Below are positions 7,900 to 17,440 of a DNA stretch of 64,000 nucleotides, piece by piece. The position numbers were made by a program, and so were the translations under genes. Within the stretch, counting starts at the first letter, position 1; the number at the start of each line of letters is the position of its first letter. Under the pieces are notes generated by a model. It was not told where the DNA came from. It saw only the letters and a list, made by a program, of their open reading frames with translations, and ran no database searches. This DNA is from Paenirhizobium cremeum (GTDB lineage Bacteria > Pseudomonadota > Alphaproteobacteria > Rhizobiales > Rhizobiaceae). Where the stretch lies: the NCBI RefSeq assembly GCF_022884085.1, contig NZ_JAGGCS010000007.1:185459-249458 (forward strand), in the 5' to 3' direction.

Positions 7900-10800
7900 C
7901 CGCGATCCTCCCGCGCCGCCATTTCCGCGGCAAGAAGCGGTGCGACCGCCTCCACTGCCGCCGCCGCCGTCAGCTCCGCATGGATGAACGGCACCCGGTG
8001 CTCCCTCACCGCACCCGCATAAGCTCGCCAATCCGCCGGCGAGAGCGGCCTTTTCCCGGAAGGCGCTGCGGCCACATGCAGAATTGTACCGGGATAGGTT
8101 TCGTGAACATGAGCGCGCACGAGGCGGTTGTTGCCACACACCACCCGCACGATGCCGTCGAAGGCCGACTCCGGCAGCGCTGCGAACGGGCTTTCCTCAC
8201 GACGGAGAAAATCCCCGACCGCATCCCGTGTCATGGGCAGGTCGGCAAGCCGGTCGGGGTCATGGCCTGCGATGGCGAGAAGCGCCTTCAGTCCGGCGTC
8301 GGGACCCGGGTCCGGCTCGTTGCGCCAGCAGTCCGCCGGATAGGAATCGAGCATGACGAGGCATCCGACGGTATGGCCCGAGCGGACGAGAGCGTTTGCG
8401 ACCGCATGGGCGATGATACCCCCGACCGACCAGCCGCAAAGATGCACCGGCCGGGCACCCGCCACCTCCGCTACGCGTCGGGCATAGGCGCGCGCCATGG
8501 CCTCGAGGCTTTCCGGTTCGGGATGGCCGGGATCGAGTGCATCGGCCTGGATACCCCAGACCGCACGTTCGGCGGCAAGTGCGCGCGCGTAGCCGCCATA
8601 GCACCAGGCAATTCCGCCGGCGGGGTGGATCATGAAGAGCGGCGGCGCATCGTTGTCGGTGACGTTGAGCCTGATGAGCGGCTGCAATCCGTTGTCGGCC
8701 GCCCTCACCTCGCCGTCGAGATGGGCGGCAAGCCGCCTCACCGTCGGGTGGCGGAACAGGGTACCGAGCCCGATATCGCGACCGAAGAGGCGACCGAGCT
8801 GTTGCACCGCGCGCACCGCCAGCAGCGAATGGCCGCCGATAGCGAAGAAGTCGTCGTCGCGGCTGATCGGTTCATCGGGTTCCAGGAGGGTGGCGAAGAG
8901 ATCCGCAACGATCTGCTCGGAGCCGGGCAGCGGAGGTTCGCCCTGCCCCGCGGAAAAGTGCGGTGCCGGCAGGGCCTTGCGGTCGAGCTTGCCATTGGCG
9001 GAGAGCGGCATGGCGGGAAGGTGGACGAGCACCGCCGGCACCATGTAGTCGGGCAGGAGGTTCTCCAGATGCCGGCGCAATGCCGCCTCCTCGACCGCGG
9101 GCGAGGCAACGTAGTAACCGACGATCCGCTTGTCCGCCCCCGCCCGATGCAGGATCACGACGGACTGGGTGACGTGCGGATGGGAGAGGATGGCGGCCTC
9201 GATCTCGCCGAGTTCGATCCTGAGGCCCCGCAGCTTGATCTGGTTGTCGAGCCTGCCGAGATAGTCGATGGCGCCGTCCGGCCGCAACCGCGCCATGTCG
9301 CCCGTATCATACATCCGCTCGCCAGCATGGAAGGGGTCCGACACGAAACGTTCGGCCGTCAGGTCTGACCGCCCGACATATTCACGGGCAAGCTGCACTC
9401 CGGCGATATAGAGCCGTCCTGCAACACCCGGCGGCACCGGCCGCAGGCGGGCGTCGAGGACGTAGAGACGGGTGTTCCAGACGGGCAGGCCGATCGGGAC
9501 GGGATTGGAGCGATCGTCGGCAGACGCCGCCCAGTAGCTGACGTCGACCGCGGCCTCGGTCGGACCGTAGAGATTGTGGAGTTCGGCGGAAATCTCCCGA
9601 TGAAAGCGGTCCCGCAGATCGGCCGTCAATTCCTCGCCGCTTGCGAAGACGCGCCGCAACGAAAGGCCCTGCGCCTTGGGTTCCGAGAGGAAGGCCGAAA
9701 GCATCGACGGCACGAAATGCGCGGTCGTCACGCCGTTCTCCCGGATGAGGCGCGCAAGCCATTCGGGGTCCTTGTGCGCCTCCGGCGGCGCCATCACCAG
9801 GGTCCCGCCCGCAAAGAAGGAGAGGAAGAATTCCCAGACCGAAACGTCGAAGGTCATCGGCGTCTTCTGCAGGATGACGTCATCGGTCGAAAATCCATAA
9901 TGCTCCTTCATCCATTCCAGCCGGTTGACGATCGCGCGGTGTTCGACAAGCACCCCTTTCGGCTCGCCGGTCGAGCCCGAGGTGAAGATCACATAGGCCG
10001 CATCACGGGGATCGACGGCCGGCAACAGGTCGCTGGATGGCTCGCTTGTCCAGGCGGAAGGGGCAAGCACCTGCACATCTCCCAGCACTGCGCCCTCGGG
10101 CGCGAGCGCGAGGACCGGCATGCCGCGGGCGAGCATGCGTTCGATCCGCTCGGCCGGATGGGAAAGATCGACGGGCATGTAGGCGGCGCCGCTCCGCAGG
10201 ATGGCGACGAGCCCGATCAGGAGTTCCGATGAGCGCGGCAGCGCCATGGCGACCCGACGGTCGGAACCGGCTCCGGCCGCGATCAATTGCCGGGCGAGTG
10301 CTGCCGAGCGGCGGTCCAGTTCGGCGTAGCTCAGGCTTTCGACGTCGAAACGAAGCGCCTCACGCCCGGCATGCCGGGTGAAGGCTCTTTCGATCACCTC
10401 CACGAGCGTTAGGGGCTCCACCGCATGGCCGGTGTCGTTCAGCGTTCCGATCAGCCATGCGGCTTCGGCGTCCGTCACCGTCGGGACATCGGCAAGCGTT
10501 CCGTCGGCGAGTGCGGTTTCGACCGCCCGGTCGAGAAAGTGCAGGAAGCGTTCCGCATGCGCACGGACCTCCGCCATGCCGTAGAGGTCCGGATTGGCGT
10601 CGATCTCGACCGACAGGTTCGCCCGCATGGGGTCGCCACGGAAGGAGAAGGTGATGTCGTCGACGGGGCCGGTTCCGAGCCGCTCCATAGTGACCGTGGC
10701 GCCATCGAGCCTCAGATCCTCCTCGTAGGGCAGCACGTTGACCAGCGGACCGAACAGCCGCCGCTGGCCACCGCCGAGGCCGAGATCGCGACGGATATGC

Positions 10801-11801
10801 TCATGGCGATAGCGCCCGTGGCGACGCGCCGCCGCAAGCGTCGCGGCGGCCGCGGCGAGCCAGTCACCGAGGCGCCGGTCCTCGTCGATCTTCAGGCGCA
10901 CCGGCAGAATGTTCATCAGCATCAGCGGCACGCGCGCTGCCGGCGAACCGAAACGCCCCATGAAAGTCGCGCCGACCGTCACATCCTGCTGCCCGACGAA
11001 ACGGGCGTAATAGGCCGCTACCAGGGCGGTCGCGATGTCGCTCCAACCCGTTTTCAGAGCGATCGACAGATCGCGCAGCCGGTCAGACAGCGCCACCGGC
11101 ACGGGCTGCGTCTCATGATGATAGCTGTGGGCGGTGAGAGCCTGTCCCGGCTTGATGCCGGCCACCTCCGGCATGTCCCTCAGGGCGTCAGTCCAGAAGC
11201 TGCGATCCTCGGCATATTGCGGCGAGCGCCCGTAAAGCCGATCCTGTTCGAGCGCGATCTCGAGGGGAGAAAGCGCCGGGCCTGCGTCCGCCGGGCCACG
11301 GTTATAAAGCTCGGCCACCCGCGAGAGGACGAGATGGACAGCAAAACCGTCGGCGATGACGTGGTGAAGCCGCGCATACCACCAGAAGCGGTTTTCGCCG
11401 AGCCGATAGAGCCGGAAAAGGGCCGGGCTCTGCCGGGCGAGATCGAGCGGCGTTTCCATGTCGCGCCGGATATCGCTGCGGGCGACGGCGGCCGGATCGG
11501 CCTCTTGCGATAGGTCGACGATCGAAAGCGGCGGCTCCGCGCAGGCCTCGACGATCTGCCGGCTGTCGTCAAGAATGCGTAGCGACAGGCTTCCGGCTTC
11601 CGCATGGACCTTTCCGACGGCACGGGTGAACCGCTCGACGTCGAGCGCGCCGCAGATCTCCATCACCTGGCCCGTGTTGAAGACGGGATTTTCCGGATCG
11701 AGGGCCTGGGCAAACCACAATCCGCGTTGGGCCTCGCCGAGCGGATGGACTTCCGGGGCGGCGGAGTTGTCGGAACGCACGATATCGGCCGAGGATGCCA
11801 T
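7890..11801 (-). CDS. entF: Enterobactin synthase component F-like NRPS (C-A-T-TE), serine-activating
   Basis: A 1303-residue single-module NRPS, the size of EntF. Condensation domain: HHVIADG at 146-152. Adenylation domain: TSGSTGEPKG about 607-616, LYGPTEA about 744-750, TGDMARL about 833-839 and NGKLDRK about 936-942. Carrier domain: GGHS with Ser992 for phosphopantetheine. Thioesterase: GWSVGG with Ser1125. Aligning by hand to GrsA gives the pocket residues D652, V653, W656, H695, F719, S721, L744, V752, D753 and K938. That reads DVWHFSLVDK, the EntF serine code. It should join 2,3-dihydroxybenzoate to serine and release a cyclic or linear oligoester. AAAGGA precedes the ATG; entA overlaps its end. 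Confidence 0.93.
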   Translation of the reverse strand: MASSADIVRSDNSAAPEVHPLGEAQRGLWFAQALDPENPVFNTGQVMEICGALDVERFTRAVGKVHAEAGSLSLRILDDSRQIVEACAEPPLSIVDLSQEADPAAVARSDIRRDMETPLDLARQSPALFRLYRLGENRFWWYARLHHVIADGFAVHLVLSRVAELYNRGPADAGPALSPLEIALEQDRLYGRSPQYAEDRSFWTDALRDMPEVAGIKPGQALTAHSYHHETQPVPVALSDRLRDLSIALKTGWSDIATALVAAYYARFVGQQDVTVGATFMGRFGSPAARVPLMLMNILPVRLKIDEDRRLGDWLAAAAATLAAARRHGRYRHEHIRRDLGLGGGQRRLFGPLVNVLPYEEDLRLDGATVTMERLGTGPVDDITFSFRGDPMRANLSVEIDANPDLYGMAEVRAHAERFLHFLDRAVETALADGTLADVPTVTDAEAAWLIGTLNDTGHAVEPLTLVEVIERAFTRHAGREALRFDVESLSYAELDRRSAALARQLIAAGAGSDRRVAMALPRSSELLIGLVAILRSGAAYMPVDLSHPAERIERMLARGMPVLALAPEGAVLGDVQVLAPSAWTSEPSSDLLPAVDPRDAAYVIFTSGSTGEPKGVLVEHRAIVNRLEWMKEHYGFSTDDVILQKTPMTFDVSVWEFFLSFFAGGTLVMAPPEAHKDPEWLARLIRENGVTTAHFVPSMLSAFLSEPKAQGLSLRRVFASGEELTADLRDRFHREISAELHNLYGPTEAAVDVSYWAASADDRSNPVPIGLPVWNTRLYVLDARLRPVPPGVAGRLYIAGVQLAREYVGRSDLTAERFVSDPFHAGERMYDTGDMARLRPDGAIDYLGRLDNQIKLRGLRIELGEIEAAILSHPHVTQSVVILHRAGADKRIVGYYVASPAVEEAALRRHLENLLPDYMVPAVLVHLPAMPLSANGKLDRKALPAPHFSAGQGEPPLPGSEQIVADLFATLLEPDEPISRDDDFFAIGGHSLLAVRAVQQLGRLFGRDIGLGTLFRHPTVRRLAAHLDGEVRAADNGLQPLIRLNVTDNDAPPLFMIHPAGGIAWCYGGYARALAAERAVWGIQADALDPGHPEPESLEAMARAYARRVAEVAGARPVHLCGWSVGGIIAHAVANALVRSGHTVGCLVMLDSYPADCWRNEPDPGPDAGLKALLAIAGHDPDRLADLPMTRDAVGDFLRREESPFAALPESAFDGIVRVVCGNNRLVRAHVHETYPGTILHVAAAPSGKRPLSPADWRAYAGAVREHRVPFIHAELTAAAAVEAVAPLLAAEMAAREDRGCN

Positions 11802-11804
11802 GAC

Positions 11805-12050
11805 TCAGGTCCTTTCCATGTCCTGCTGCCGCGCGACGACGGCCCACCAGCCGGCGAGCGTGACGTCGGCTGCGAGTTGGGAGAAGTCGAGCTTGAGGCC
11901 CTTCTGTTCCCAGGAGAGGACGAGCGCCATCGCCCTCATGGAGTCGAGCCCGAGGTCCATCAGATTGTCGGCGTCGCCGATCTCGGAAGCATCGACATGG
12001 ATCATCCGGGCGATGTCCCGGCGAAGCGTCTCCATGGTGAAATCGGTCAT
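11805..12050 (-). CDS. Free-standing aryl carrier protein for dihydroxybenzoate
   Basis: An 81-residue carrier protein with the attachment motif GLDSMR (Ser37). In Escherichia coli this domain is the C-terminal half of EntB. Here EntB lacks it and the domain is encoded separately, 3 bp after entB and 3 bp before entF. EntE would load 2,3-dihydroxybenzoate onto it, and the condensation domain of EntF would accept the acyl group. The phosphopantetheinyl transferase at the operon end would convert it to the holo form. Confidence 0.88.
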   Translation of the reverse strand: MTDFTMETLRRDIARMIHVDASEIGDADNLMDLGLDSMRAMALVLSWEQKGLKLDFSQLAADVTLAGWWAVVARQQDMERT

Positions 12051-12053
12051 GGC

Positions 12054-12695
12054 TTATGCTCCCCCGATCTCTTGAAGCGCACGGGTAAGCCCAAGCGGCA
12101 CCGCAAACGTACTTGCGGCATAGGCGAGCGCCATATCGTGCTTCTCGCGGGAGAAATCCGCGAGGCAATCGGCGACGAGGAAGGGCTCGATGTCCTTCTG
12201 GAAGGCATCGGCAGCGGTCAGCGTGCAGCCGATATGGGCGTAAACGCCGCAGATGAGCAACTGGTCCCTGCCCCGAACGCGCATCAGATGGGCGAGATTG
12301 CTGTGCTGGAAGGCGCTGTAGCGGTGCTTGACCAGCACCATGTCCCCGTCCTCGGGCGTAAGGCGCGCATCGATGTGCTGGTGCTCCGGCGCGCTCGTCA
12401 TGCCGGGTCCCCAGAGGTCGGCCTGAAGCCCGCGGTCGCGCCGGTCCTGATTGCCGTTCTGTGCCGTGTAGAAGACCGGAATGCCCTTGGCACGGCAGGC
12501 GCGCCCGAGAGCCCGGATGTTCTCGACCACCGGCGCGATCGGTGCAGCATCGGCGGCAAAAGCGCCGATGAAGTAGTTCTGCATGTCGTGGATCAGCAGC
12601 GCGGTGCGCTGCGGCTCGAGCCGCCACGGCGCACGCGCGGTCGGAAGCTCGTCGTCGCGGGGAAGGTCGTAAGGCGCAATCCTCGGCAGTCCCAT
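12054..12695 (-). CDS. entB: Isochorismatase (EntB N-terminal domain only)
   Basis: A 213-residue isochorismatase that would hydrolyse isochorismate to 2,3-dihydro-2,3-dihydroxybenzoate and pyruvate. Motifs are LLIHDMQNYF (catalytic Asp), YTAQNGNQ, KHRYSAF (Lys) and GVYAHIGC (Cys), all as in EntB/DhbB. The protein stops where the E. coli EntB linker would begin, so the carrier domain is missing and supplied by the next gene. GAGGAGG lies 6 nt before the ATG. The gap to entE is 1 bp. Confidence 0.92.
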   Translation of the reverse strand: MGLPRIAPYDLPRDDELPTARAPWRLEPQRTALLIHDMQNYFIGAFAADAAPIAPVVENIRALGRACRAKGIPVFYTAQNGNQDRRDRGLQADLWGPGMTSAPEHQHIDARLTPEDGDMVLVKHRYSAFQHSNLAHLMRVRGRDQLLICGVYAHIGCTLTAADAFQKDIEPFLVADCLADFSREKHDMALAYAASTFAVPLGLTRALQEIGGA

Positions 12696-12696
12696 T

Positions 12697-14325
12697 TTAC
12701 GCCTCCTCTTTCTCGCGCAGCAGAAGTGCGTCCCGCAGTCGCTGGCGCAGCACCTTGCGGCTCACCTTTCCGACCGCCGTGGTCTCGAAGCTCTCGGCAA
12801 AGACGATCTGGTCGGGCACCTTGAACTCCGCGAGCCCGCGCCCCCGGATGAAAGCCTTGAGATCGGCGGTGGCGGGCTTCGGCCCGTCCGGAATGACGAA
12901 GGCGCAGCTGCGCTCGCCGAGATAGGGATCGGGGATCGCCACCACTGCCGCATCGAACACGCCCGGATGGGCGAGCAGGTGATCCTCGATCTCCTCGGCG
13001 GAAATCTTCTCGCCGGCGCGGTTGATGTGGTCGCCGGCACGGCCTTCGACGACGAGGTATCCCTCGGGCGTCATGCGCACGATATCGCCGGTCCTGTAGT
13101 AACCGTCTTCGGTGAAGGCCCGCTGATTGGCGGAGGGATCGTTGTGATAGGCGCGGATCGTATAGGGTCCGCGGGTGAGGAGGAGACCCCGCTCCCCCGC
13201 CGGCACCGGCTGCCCCATGTCATCGACAATCAGGATCTCGTCGTCGGGGCTGATCGGCCGCCCCTGGGTTTCCGTCACCAGGTCCTCCGGATCGTCGAGC
13301 CGGGTATAATTGACAAGACCCTCGGCCATGCCGAAGACCTGCTGCAGCCTGCATCGAAGCGTCGAGGAGACCCGCCGCGCGGCCTCCGGCGCAAACTTGG
13401 CGCCGCCGACCTGCAGCACGTCGAGGCTGGATATGTCGAAGGCCGTCCGCCCCGCGGCCTGCATCCAGAGCAACGCCAGCGGCGGCACCAGCCCCGTCAT
13501 CGTCACCCGCTCCGTCTCGATCCACTGGAACGCCGTCTCGGGGCTCGGCGACGGGCACATGACGATACGCGCGCCGGCATATATCGCGCCGAAGACGCCC
13601 GGCGAGCTCATCGGAAAGTTGTGGGCGACCGGCAGGCTGGCCATGAAGACGGTGTCGGGGGTCATCCCGCAGATCTCCGCGCTTGCCCGGAAGCTGTAGA
13701 TATAGTCGTCGTGCGTGCGCGGGATGAGCTTGGAAAGCCCGGTGCTGCCACCGGAAATCTGCAGGAAGGCAACGCTGTCGGGACGCGGCTCGTCCGGAAG
13801 CGCCACTTCACCCGCAGGCAGGTCGTCGAGCCCTTGGAACTCCTCCGCCTCTCCGACCACGAAGACGTGGCGGAGCGCCGTCACCTGCTGTCTAACCTTG
13901 CGTGCGAGCTCTCGGTAGTCGAAGCCGCCATGCCGGTCCGCGAGAATGTAGCCGACCGCTTCGGCCCGGCGGAGAAAATGCGTGATCTCCGCCTCCCTGT
14001 GCGCCGGAAGCGAAAACACCGGAATGAGGCCGACGCGGAAAAGGCCGAAGACGACGGAAAGGAAGGCCGCGCAATTCGGCAGTTGCACCACCACCCGGTC
14101 TCCGGGCGCAAGGCCAGCGGCAATCAGTCCGCGGGCGATCCGTTCGGCCCGCTCGAACAGTTCGCGGTAAGTCCACCGCCCGTCGGTGCCGACGACGGCG
14201 AGGTTTTCCGGATAGGCGGCCGCCGTCCTTCTCAGCACCCCGAACATGGTTTCGCCACGCCAGTAGCCTTTTTCCCGATAGCGGTCGGCAAGATGTTGCG
14301 GCCAGGTCTGTCGAAGCGGGAGCAT
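12697..14325 (-). CDS. entE: 2,3-dihydroxybenzoate-AMP ligase
   Basis: A 542-residue acyl-adenylating enzyme that activates 2,3-dihydroxybenzoate with ATP and transfers it to the aryl carrier protein. Core motifs are ISGGSTGLSK, GMAEGLVNYTR, YYRTGDIVR and GRAGDHINRAGEKIS; GMAEGLVNYTR and DHINRAGEKIS are characteristic of the EntE/DhbE group. The ATG at 14325 follows GGAGAGG and begins 1 nt after the entC stop. Longer in-frame extensions upstream run through entC in another frame and are not real. Confidence 0.93.
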   Translation of the reverse strand: MLPLRQTWPQHLADRYREKGYWRGETMFGVLRRTAAAYPENLAVVGTDGRWTYRELFERAERIARGLIAAGLAPGDRVVVQLPNCAAFLSVVFGLFRVGLIPVFSLPAHREAEITHFLRRAEAVGYILADRHGGFDYRELARKVRQQVTALRHVFVVGEAEEFQGLDDLPAGEVALPDEPRPDSVAFLQISGGSTGLSKLIPRTHDDYIYSFRASAEICGMTPDTVFMASLPVAHNFPMSSPGVFGAIYAGARIVMCPSPSPETAFQWIETERVTMTGLVPPLALLWMQAAGRTAFDISSLDVLQVGGAKFAPEAARRVSSTLRCRLQQVFGMAEGLVNYTRLDDPEDLVTETQGRPISPDDEILIVDDMGQPVPAGERGLLLTRGPYTIRAYHNDPSANQRAFTEDGYYRTGDIVRMTPEGYLVVEGRAGDHINRAGEKISAEEIEDHLLAHPGVFDAAVVAIPDPYLGERSCAFVIPDGPKPATADLKAFIRGRGLAEFKVPDQIVFAESFETTAVGKVSRKVLRQRLRDALLLREKEEA

Positions 14326-14326
14326 C

Positions 14327-15520
14327 TCACGCCTCTCCGATCTGCGCGGCGGAAAGGCCGAAGGCTTCCAGCATGGCGGAAAACTTGTGGGCGGTCTCGG
14401 CCAGTTCTCCTTCCGGAGTAGAGCCCGGCACGATCCCCGCGCCGGCATAGAGGCGGGCATGCCGGCCCTCGATCTCGGCGCAGCGGATCGAAACATACCA
14501 GCGACCGTCGCCGGAGGAATCGCACCAGCCGACCGCGCCCGCGTAGAAACTTCGGTCGTAGCCCTCGAGATCGCGGATGACCGCATCGGCTTCTCTGCGC
14601 GGCATGCCGCAAACCGCCGGCGTCGGATGCAGGAGCGCCGCCAGCTCGATACTCGACGTTCCGATATCCTTCAGCACGCCTTTGATCCGCGTGCCGAGAT
14701 GCCACATGCTGCGCGTGGCCTTGAGCGTCACCCCCTCCGGCGCGGCGAGCTCCGTGCACAGAGGGGAAAGTACGTCCATGATCTGCTCGACCACCAGCGC
14801 ATGCTCGCGCCGATCCTTCTCCGAGCGCAGCAGCGTATCGGCCGCTTCGCGGTCGCCGGCAGGGTCGGGTCTGCGCCGTGCCGAGCCTGCGAGCGGGTGG
14901 GAGAAGACGCGCGATCCCCGTCGCTCGACAAGGAGTTCCGGCGTCGCCCCGACAAGGAAGCGAGGGGTCCCGTCCCGTGGCGGCAGCGGCGTCGCAAACG
15001 TCACGACGGCGTCGTCCGCCGCGAGCCTGGCAATGAGAGCGGGAACGGAGATGTCGTTTCCGACGGTGATCCTGAGGCTGCGCGACAGGACGATCTTGCG
15101 CAGGCTGTCAGGCGCCTCGCAAAGCCGCGCGAGCCCGCGGGCGACGGCCGCCGAGAAGGCGTCTGCCGACGGGTCCGCCGTCACCTGCATGCCATGGGCA
15201 TGGGTCTCGATATGGCCGGCCGGCGCGGCGAATTCGTGGCGTCCCATGACCCGGAGCACCTTTTCCGGATGAAGGAGATGGGCCGATGCCTCGCGGGCAT
15301 AGGGGATTGCGCCGACCAGAATATCGGGACCGGCCGGATTTTCCTCGAAATGGCGCCGGACGCGGCCTGCCAGATCGGCGATGGCACCGCCCGGCAGCTC
15401 CCGCGCGACGCCGTAGGCAAGCAGAGTCTCGTCGCCGGACCGGAGCACGTAGGACGGCCGGTTTGCCGGGAAGACCCGATCTTCGGGCAGTACGTCATTC
15501 AAGGTCGACGGATGGACCAT
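14327..15520 (-). CDS. entC: Isochorismate synthase
   Basis: A 397-residue chorismate-binding enzyme converting chorismate to isochorismate, the first committed step to 2,3-dihydroxybenzoate. The C-terminal half has KIVLSRSL, HPLAGSARR, LLHPTPAVCGMP, FYAGAVGW and YAGAGIVPGSTPEGE, all family signatures. AGGAG sits 7 nt before the ATG. It is the first biosynthetic gene after the binding-protein gene, with a 54-bp gap, the longest in the operon, which may hold a weak internal promoter, though none is obvious. Confidence 0.93.
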   Translation of the reverse strand: MVHPSTLNDVLPEDRVFPANRPSYVLRSGDETLLAYGVARELPGGAIADLAGRVRRHFEENPAGPDILVGAIPYAREASAHLLHPEKVLRVMGRHEFAAPAGHIETHAHGMQVTADPSADAFSAAVARGLARLCEAPDSLRKIVLSRSLRITVGNDISVPALIARLAADDAVVTFATPLPPRDGTPRFLVGATPELLVERRGSRVFSHPLAGSARRRPDPAGDREAADTLLRSEKDRREHALVVEQIMDVLSPLCTELAAPEGVTLKATRSMWHLGTRIKGVLKDIGTSSIELAALLHPTPAVCGMPRREADAVIRDLEGYDRSFYAGAVGWCDSSGDGRWYVSIRCAEIEGRHARLYAGAGIVPGSTPEGELAETAHKFSAMLEAFGLSAAQIGEA

Positions 15521-15574
15521 AGCGGACTCCTGTGTCTGGGTTTCCTACCGACGAACGCCGTGGCGTCCGGCGGG

Positions 15575-16702
15575 TCATTTCGTCCAGTAGGTGCCTTCGA
15601 GCGGCACAGCGGTGTGGGCGTTTAAAACCTGGAGAGCCTCTGCGGCATCGAATTCGCCAAAGGCCTGCGGATAGCACCATGCGGCGATCAGTTGCATGGC
15701 CAGGAGGTCGAAGCCGGGCGCCAGCAATTGCGACGACATGCCGTGGACACGGCCGGATGAGACCGCCGGGAGGCTAGAAAAGCCGGGCCGAGAAAGCAGC
15801 CTTGCAAGCGAGGCATTCGTCGTGCCGGTGTCGTAGGACGGGCCGATCAGCAGGCCGTTGCGCTTTTCCATGTAGGGACCGCCAGTCGCGACATAGACTT
15901 CCGGGCCGGAAGAGATCACGTGCTCCGCACTCACCTGCCCGAACGGCCGCCCCTTCAGGATGTCGCCGACATTCCGCAGCTTGAGGAGGGCGAGCACCCT
16001 GCCAAAGTTTTCCGTTCCCGGAGAATTGCAGCAGGCCTCTGTCTCCGAGGCGTGCGTCTCCATGAAAACGGAGGGCGATCCGGCCGCGGCAACCGCGTCC
16101 ACGCGCGCCACCAGCCTGGCGATTTCCCCGTCGCGGAAGTCGGCAAAGGCGTCTGCCGTGGTCTCGTTCCCCGTCAACCGGCCGAGCAGGCGAATGCTGT
16201 CGCCGGTATGGGCGAGCGGATCGAGCGTGAAGTCCACATAGGCGACGGGTATGCCGAGCGCTTCGAGCTGTGCGATCTGTTCCGGGGCAACGTGTGAATA
16301 GAGCGAAAGCACGACCAGATCCGGCTTCGCCGCGACGATTTCCTCCACCGCAAGGTTCTGTTGATTGCTGGCGATCTTCGGCAGCCCGTCGATCTGCGGA
16401 AAGCGCGCGCGATAGGTCCGGTAGAGATCTTCGCCGATTCGCGCCACATCGTGCGGCCAGGCCGCGACAAGCGCCGGGGCCTCCTTGCCCGTGAACGAGA
16501 GGGCGATGATGATGCGGGGATCATCGACGGCCAACCTGCGGGCGGGCTGCTCCAGGTGGATTTCGCGACCCTTCAGGTCGGTCGCAACGATCCCGGCCTC
16601 TGCGGCGTAAGCCGGCAGCAGCGTGAAGAGCATGGCTGCGAGCAATGCGGCCAGACGATGGATCGCTCCCGGCCACACGGCAGCATGTCTCGGTCCGGTC
16701 AT
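15575..16702 (-). CDS. Periplasmic iron-siderophore binding protein (FepB-like)
   Basis: A 375-residue class III solute-binding protein. A signal peptide is visible: a short basic stretch, then LAALLAAMLFTLLPAYA. The mature part has the typical Fe-siderophore fold pattern, with RRLAVDDPRIII, KPDLVVLS and YVDFTLD, and a later VFMETHA segment. It should pass the ferric catecholate from the outer-membrane receptor to an inner-membrane ABC importer. No permease or ATPase of that type is present in the window, so the partner must be elsewhere. GAGGG precedes the ATG; the stop is 54 bp before entC. Confidence 0.85.
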   Translation of the reverse strand: MTGPRHAAVWPGAIHRLAALLAAMLFTLLPAYAAEAGIVATDLKGREIHLEQPARRLAVDDPRIIIALSFTGKEAPALVAAWPHDVARIGEDLYRTYRARFPQIDGLPKIASNQQNLAVEEIVAAKPDLVVLSLYSHVAPEQIAQLEALGIPVAYVDFTLDPLAHTGDSIRLLGRLTGNETTADAFADFRDGEIARLVARVDAVAAAGSPSVFMETHASETEACCNSPGTENFGRVLALLKLRNVGDILKGRPFGQVSAEHVISSGPEVYVATGGPYMEKRNGLLIGPSYDTGTTNASLARLLSRPGFSSLPAVSSGRVHGMSSQLLAPGFDLLAMQLIAAWCYPQAFGEFDAAEALQVLNAHTAVPLEGTYWTK

Positions 16703-16713
16703 GGCGACGGCCC

Positions 16714-17409
16714 TCAGGCGGCCACGCCTGCTACCGCCGCCCGTTCGACGGCGCGCGGTCGCGGGCGAATGAAGGTCATGCCGTCACCGAGCGGCACGAG
16801 CGACATGTCCACCCGATCGTCGGACTGGATCTTCAGGTTGAGGTCTCGAAGCGCCACCGTTTCCGGGCGCATATCCTCGGGGTCGGCCACCGAGCGTCCC
16901 CAGAACATGTTGTCGAAGCAGATCAGGCCGCCCGGCCGCACGAGCTTCAGGCAAAGCTCGTAATAGGCGTCATAACTTTCCTTGTCGGCATCGATAAAGG
17001 CAAAGTCGAAGCCGGCGCCACCCTCCTCCGCCAATATCCCCTCGAGGGTCTGCGTGGCATCCCCGAGCCGCAGGTCGATGCGGTCGTCGACACCGGCCTC
17101 CTGCCAGTAGGATCTCGCGATCGCCGTCCATTCCTCGCTGGCGTCGCAAGCGACGAGCATGCCGTCCTCCGGCAGGACGTCCGCGACGCACAGGGCGCTA
17201 TATCCGGTAAACGTGCCGATTTCGAGCACACGCCTTGCTCCTATGCTCCTGGCGAGAAGCGCGAGCAACTGTCCGGCGGCCGGGGTGGTCATCATGTGAC
17301 CTTCGGCAAGCGCCAGCGTCTGCTCCCGCAACCGCCTGAGGAGCGGCGTCTGGCGCGTGCCGCAATCGATGACGTACTGGCGGATCTGCTGGTCCGAGAT
17401 CTTCGGCAT
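16714..17409 (-). CDS. Class I SAM-dependent O-methyltransferase (CCoAOMT-like)
   Basis: A 231-residue methyltransferase with SAM motif VLEIGTFTGYSAL and the metal-binding signature FDFAFIDADKESY, as in caffeoyl-CoA and catechol O-methyltransferases. These enzymes methylate one hydroxyl of vicinal diols. Its position between the receptor and binding-protein genes of a catechol siderophore operon is unusual. It may modify a free catechol precursor, a degradation product, or be carried along. ATG 17409 has GGAGA 6 nt upstream; ATG 17421 is the alternative. Confidence 0.85.
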   Translation of the reverse strand: MPKISDQQIRQYVIDCGTRQTPLLRRLREQTLALAEGHMMTTPAAGQLLALLARSIGARRVLEIGTFTGYSALCVADVLPEDGMLVACDASEEWTAIARSYWQEAGVDDRIDLRLGDATQTLEGILAEEGGAGFDFAFIDADKESYDAYYELCLKLVRPGGLICFDNMFWGRSVADPEDMRPETVALRDLNLKIQSDDRVDMSLVPLGDGMTFIRPRPRAVERAAVAGVAA

Positions 17410-17440
17410 TCTGCTCTCCATTCTCGTTCTTGTTTGCCGC

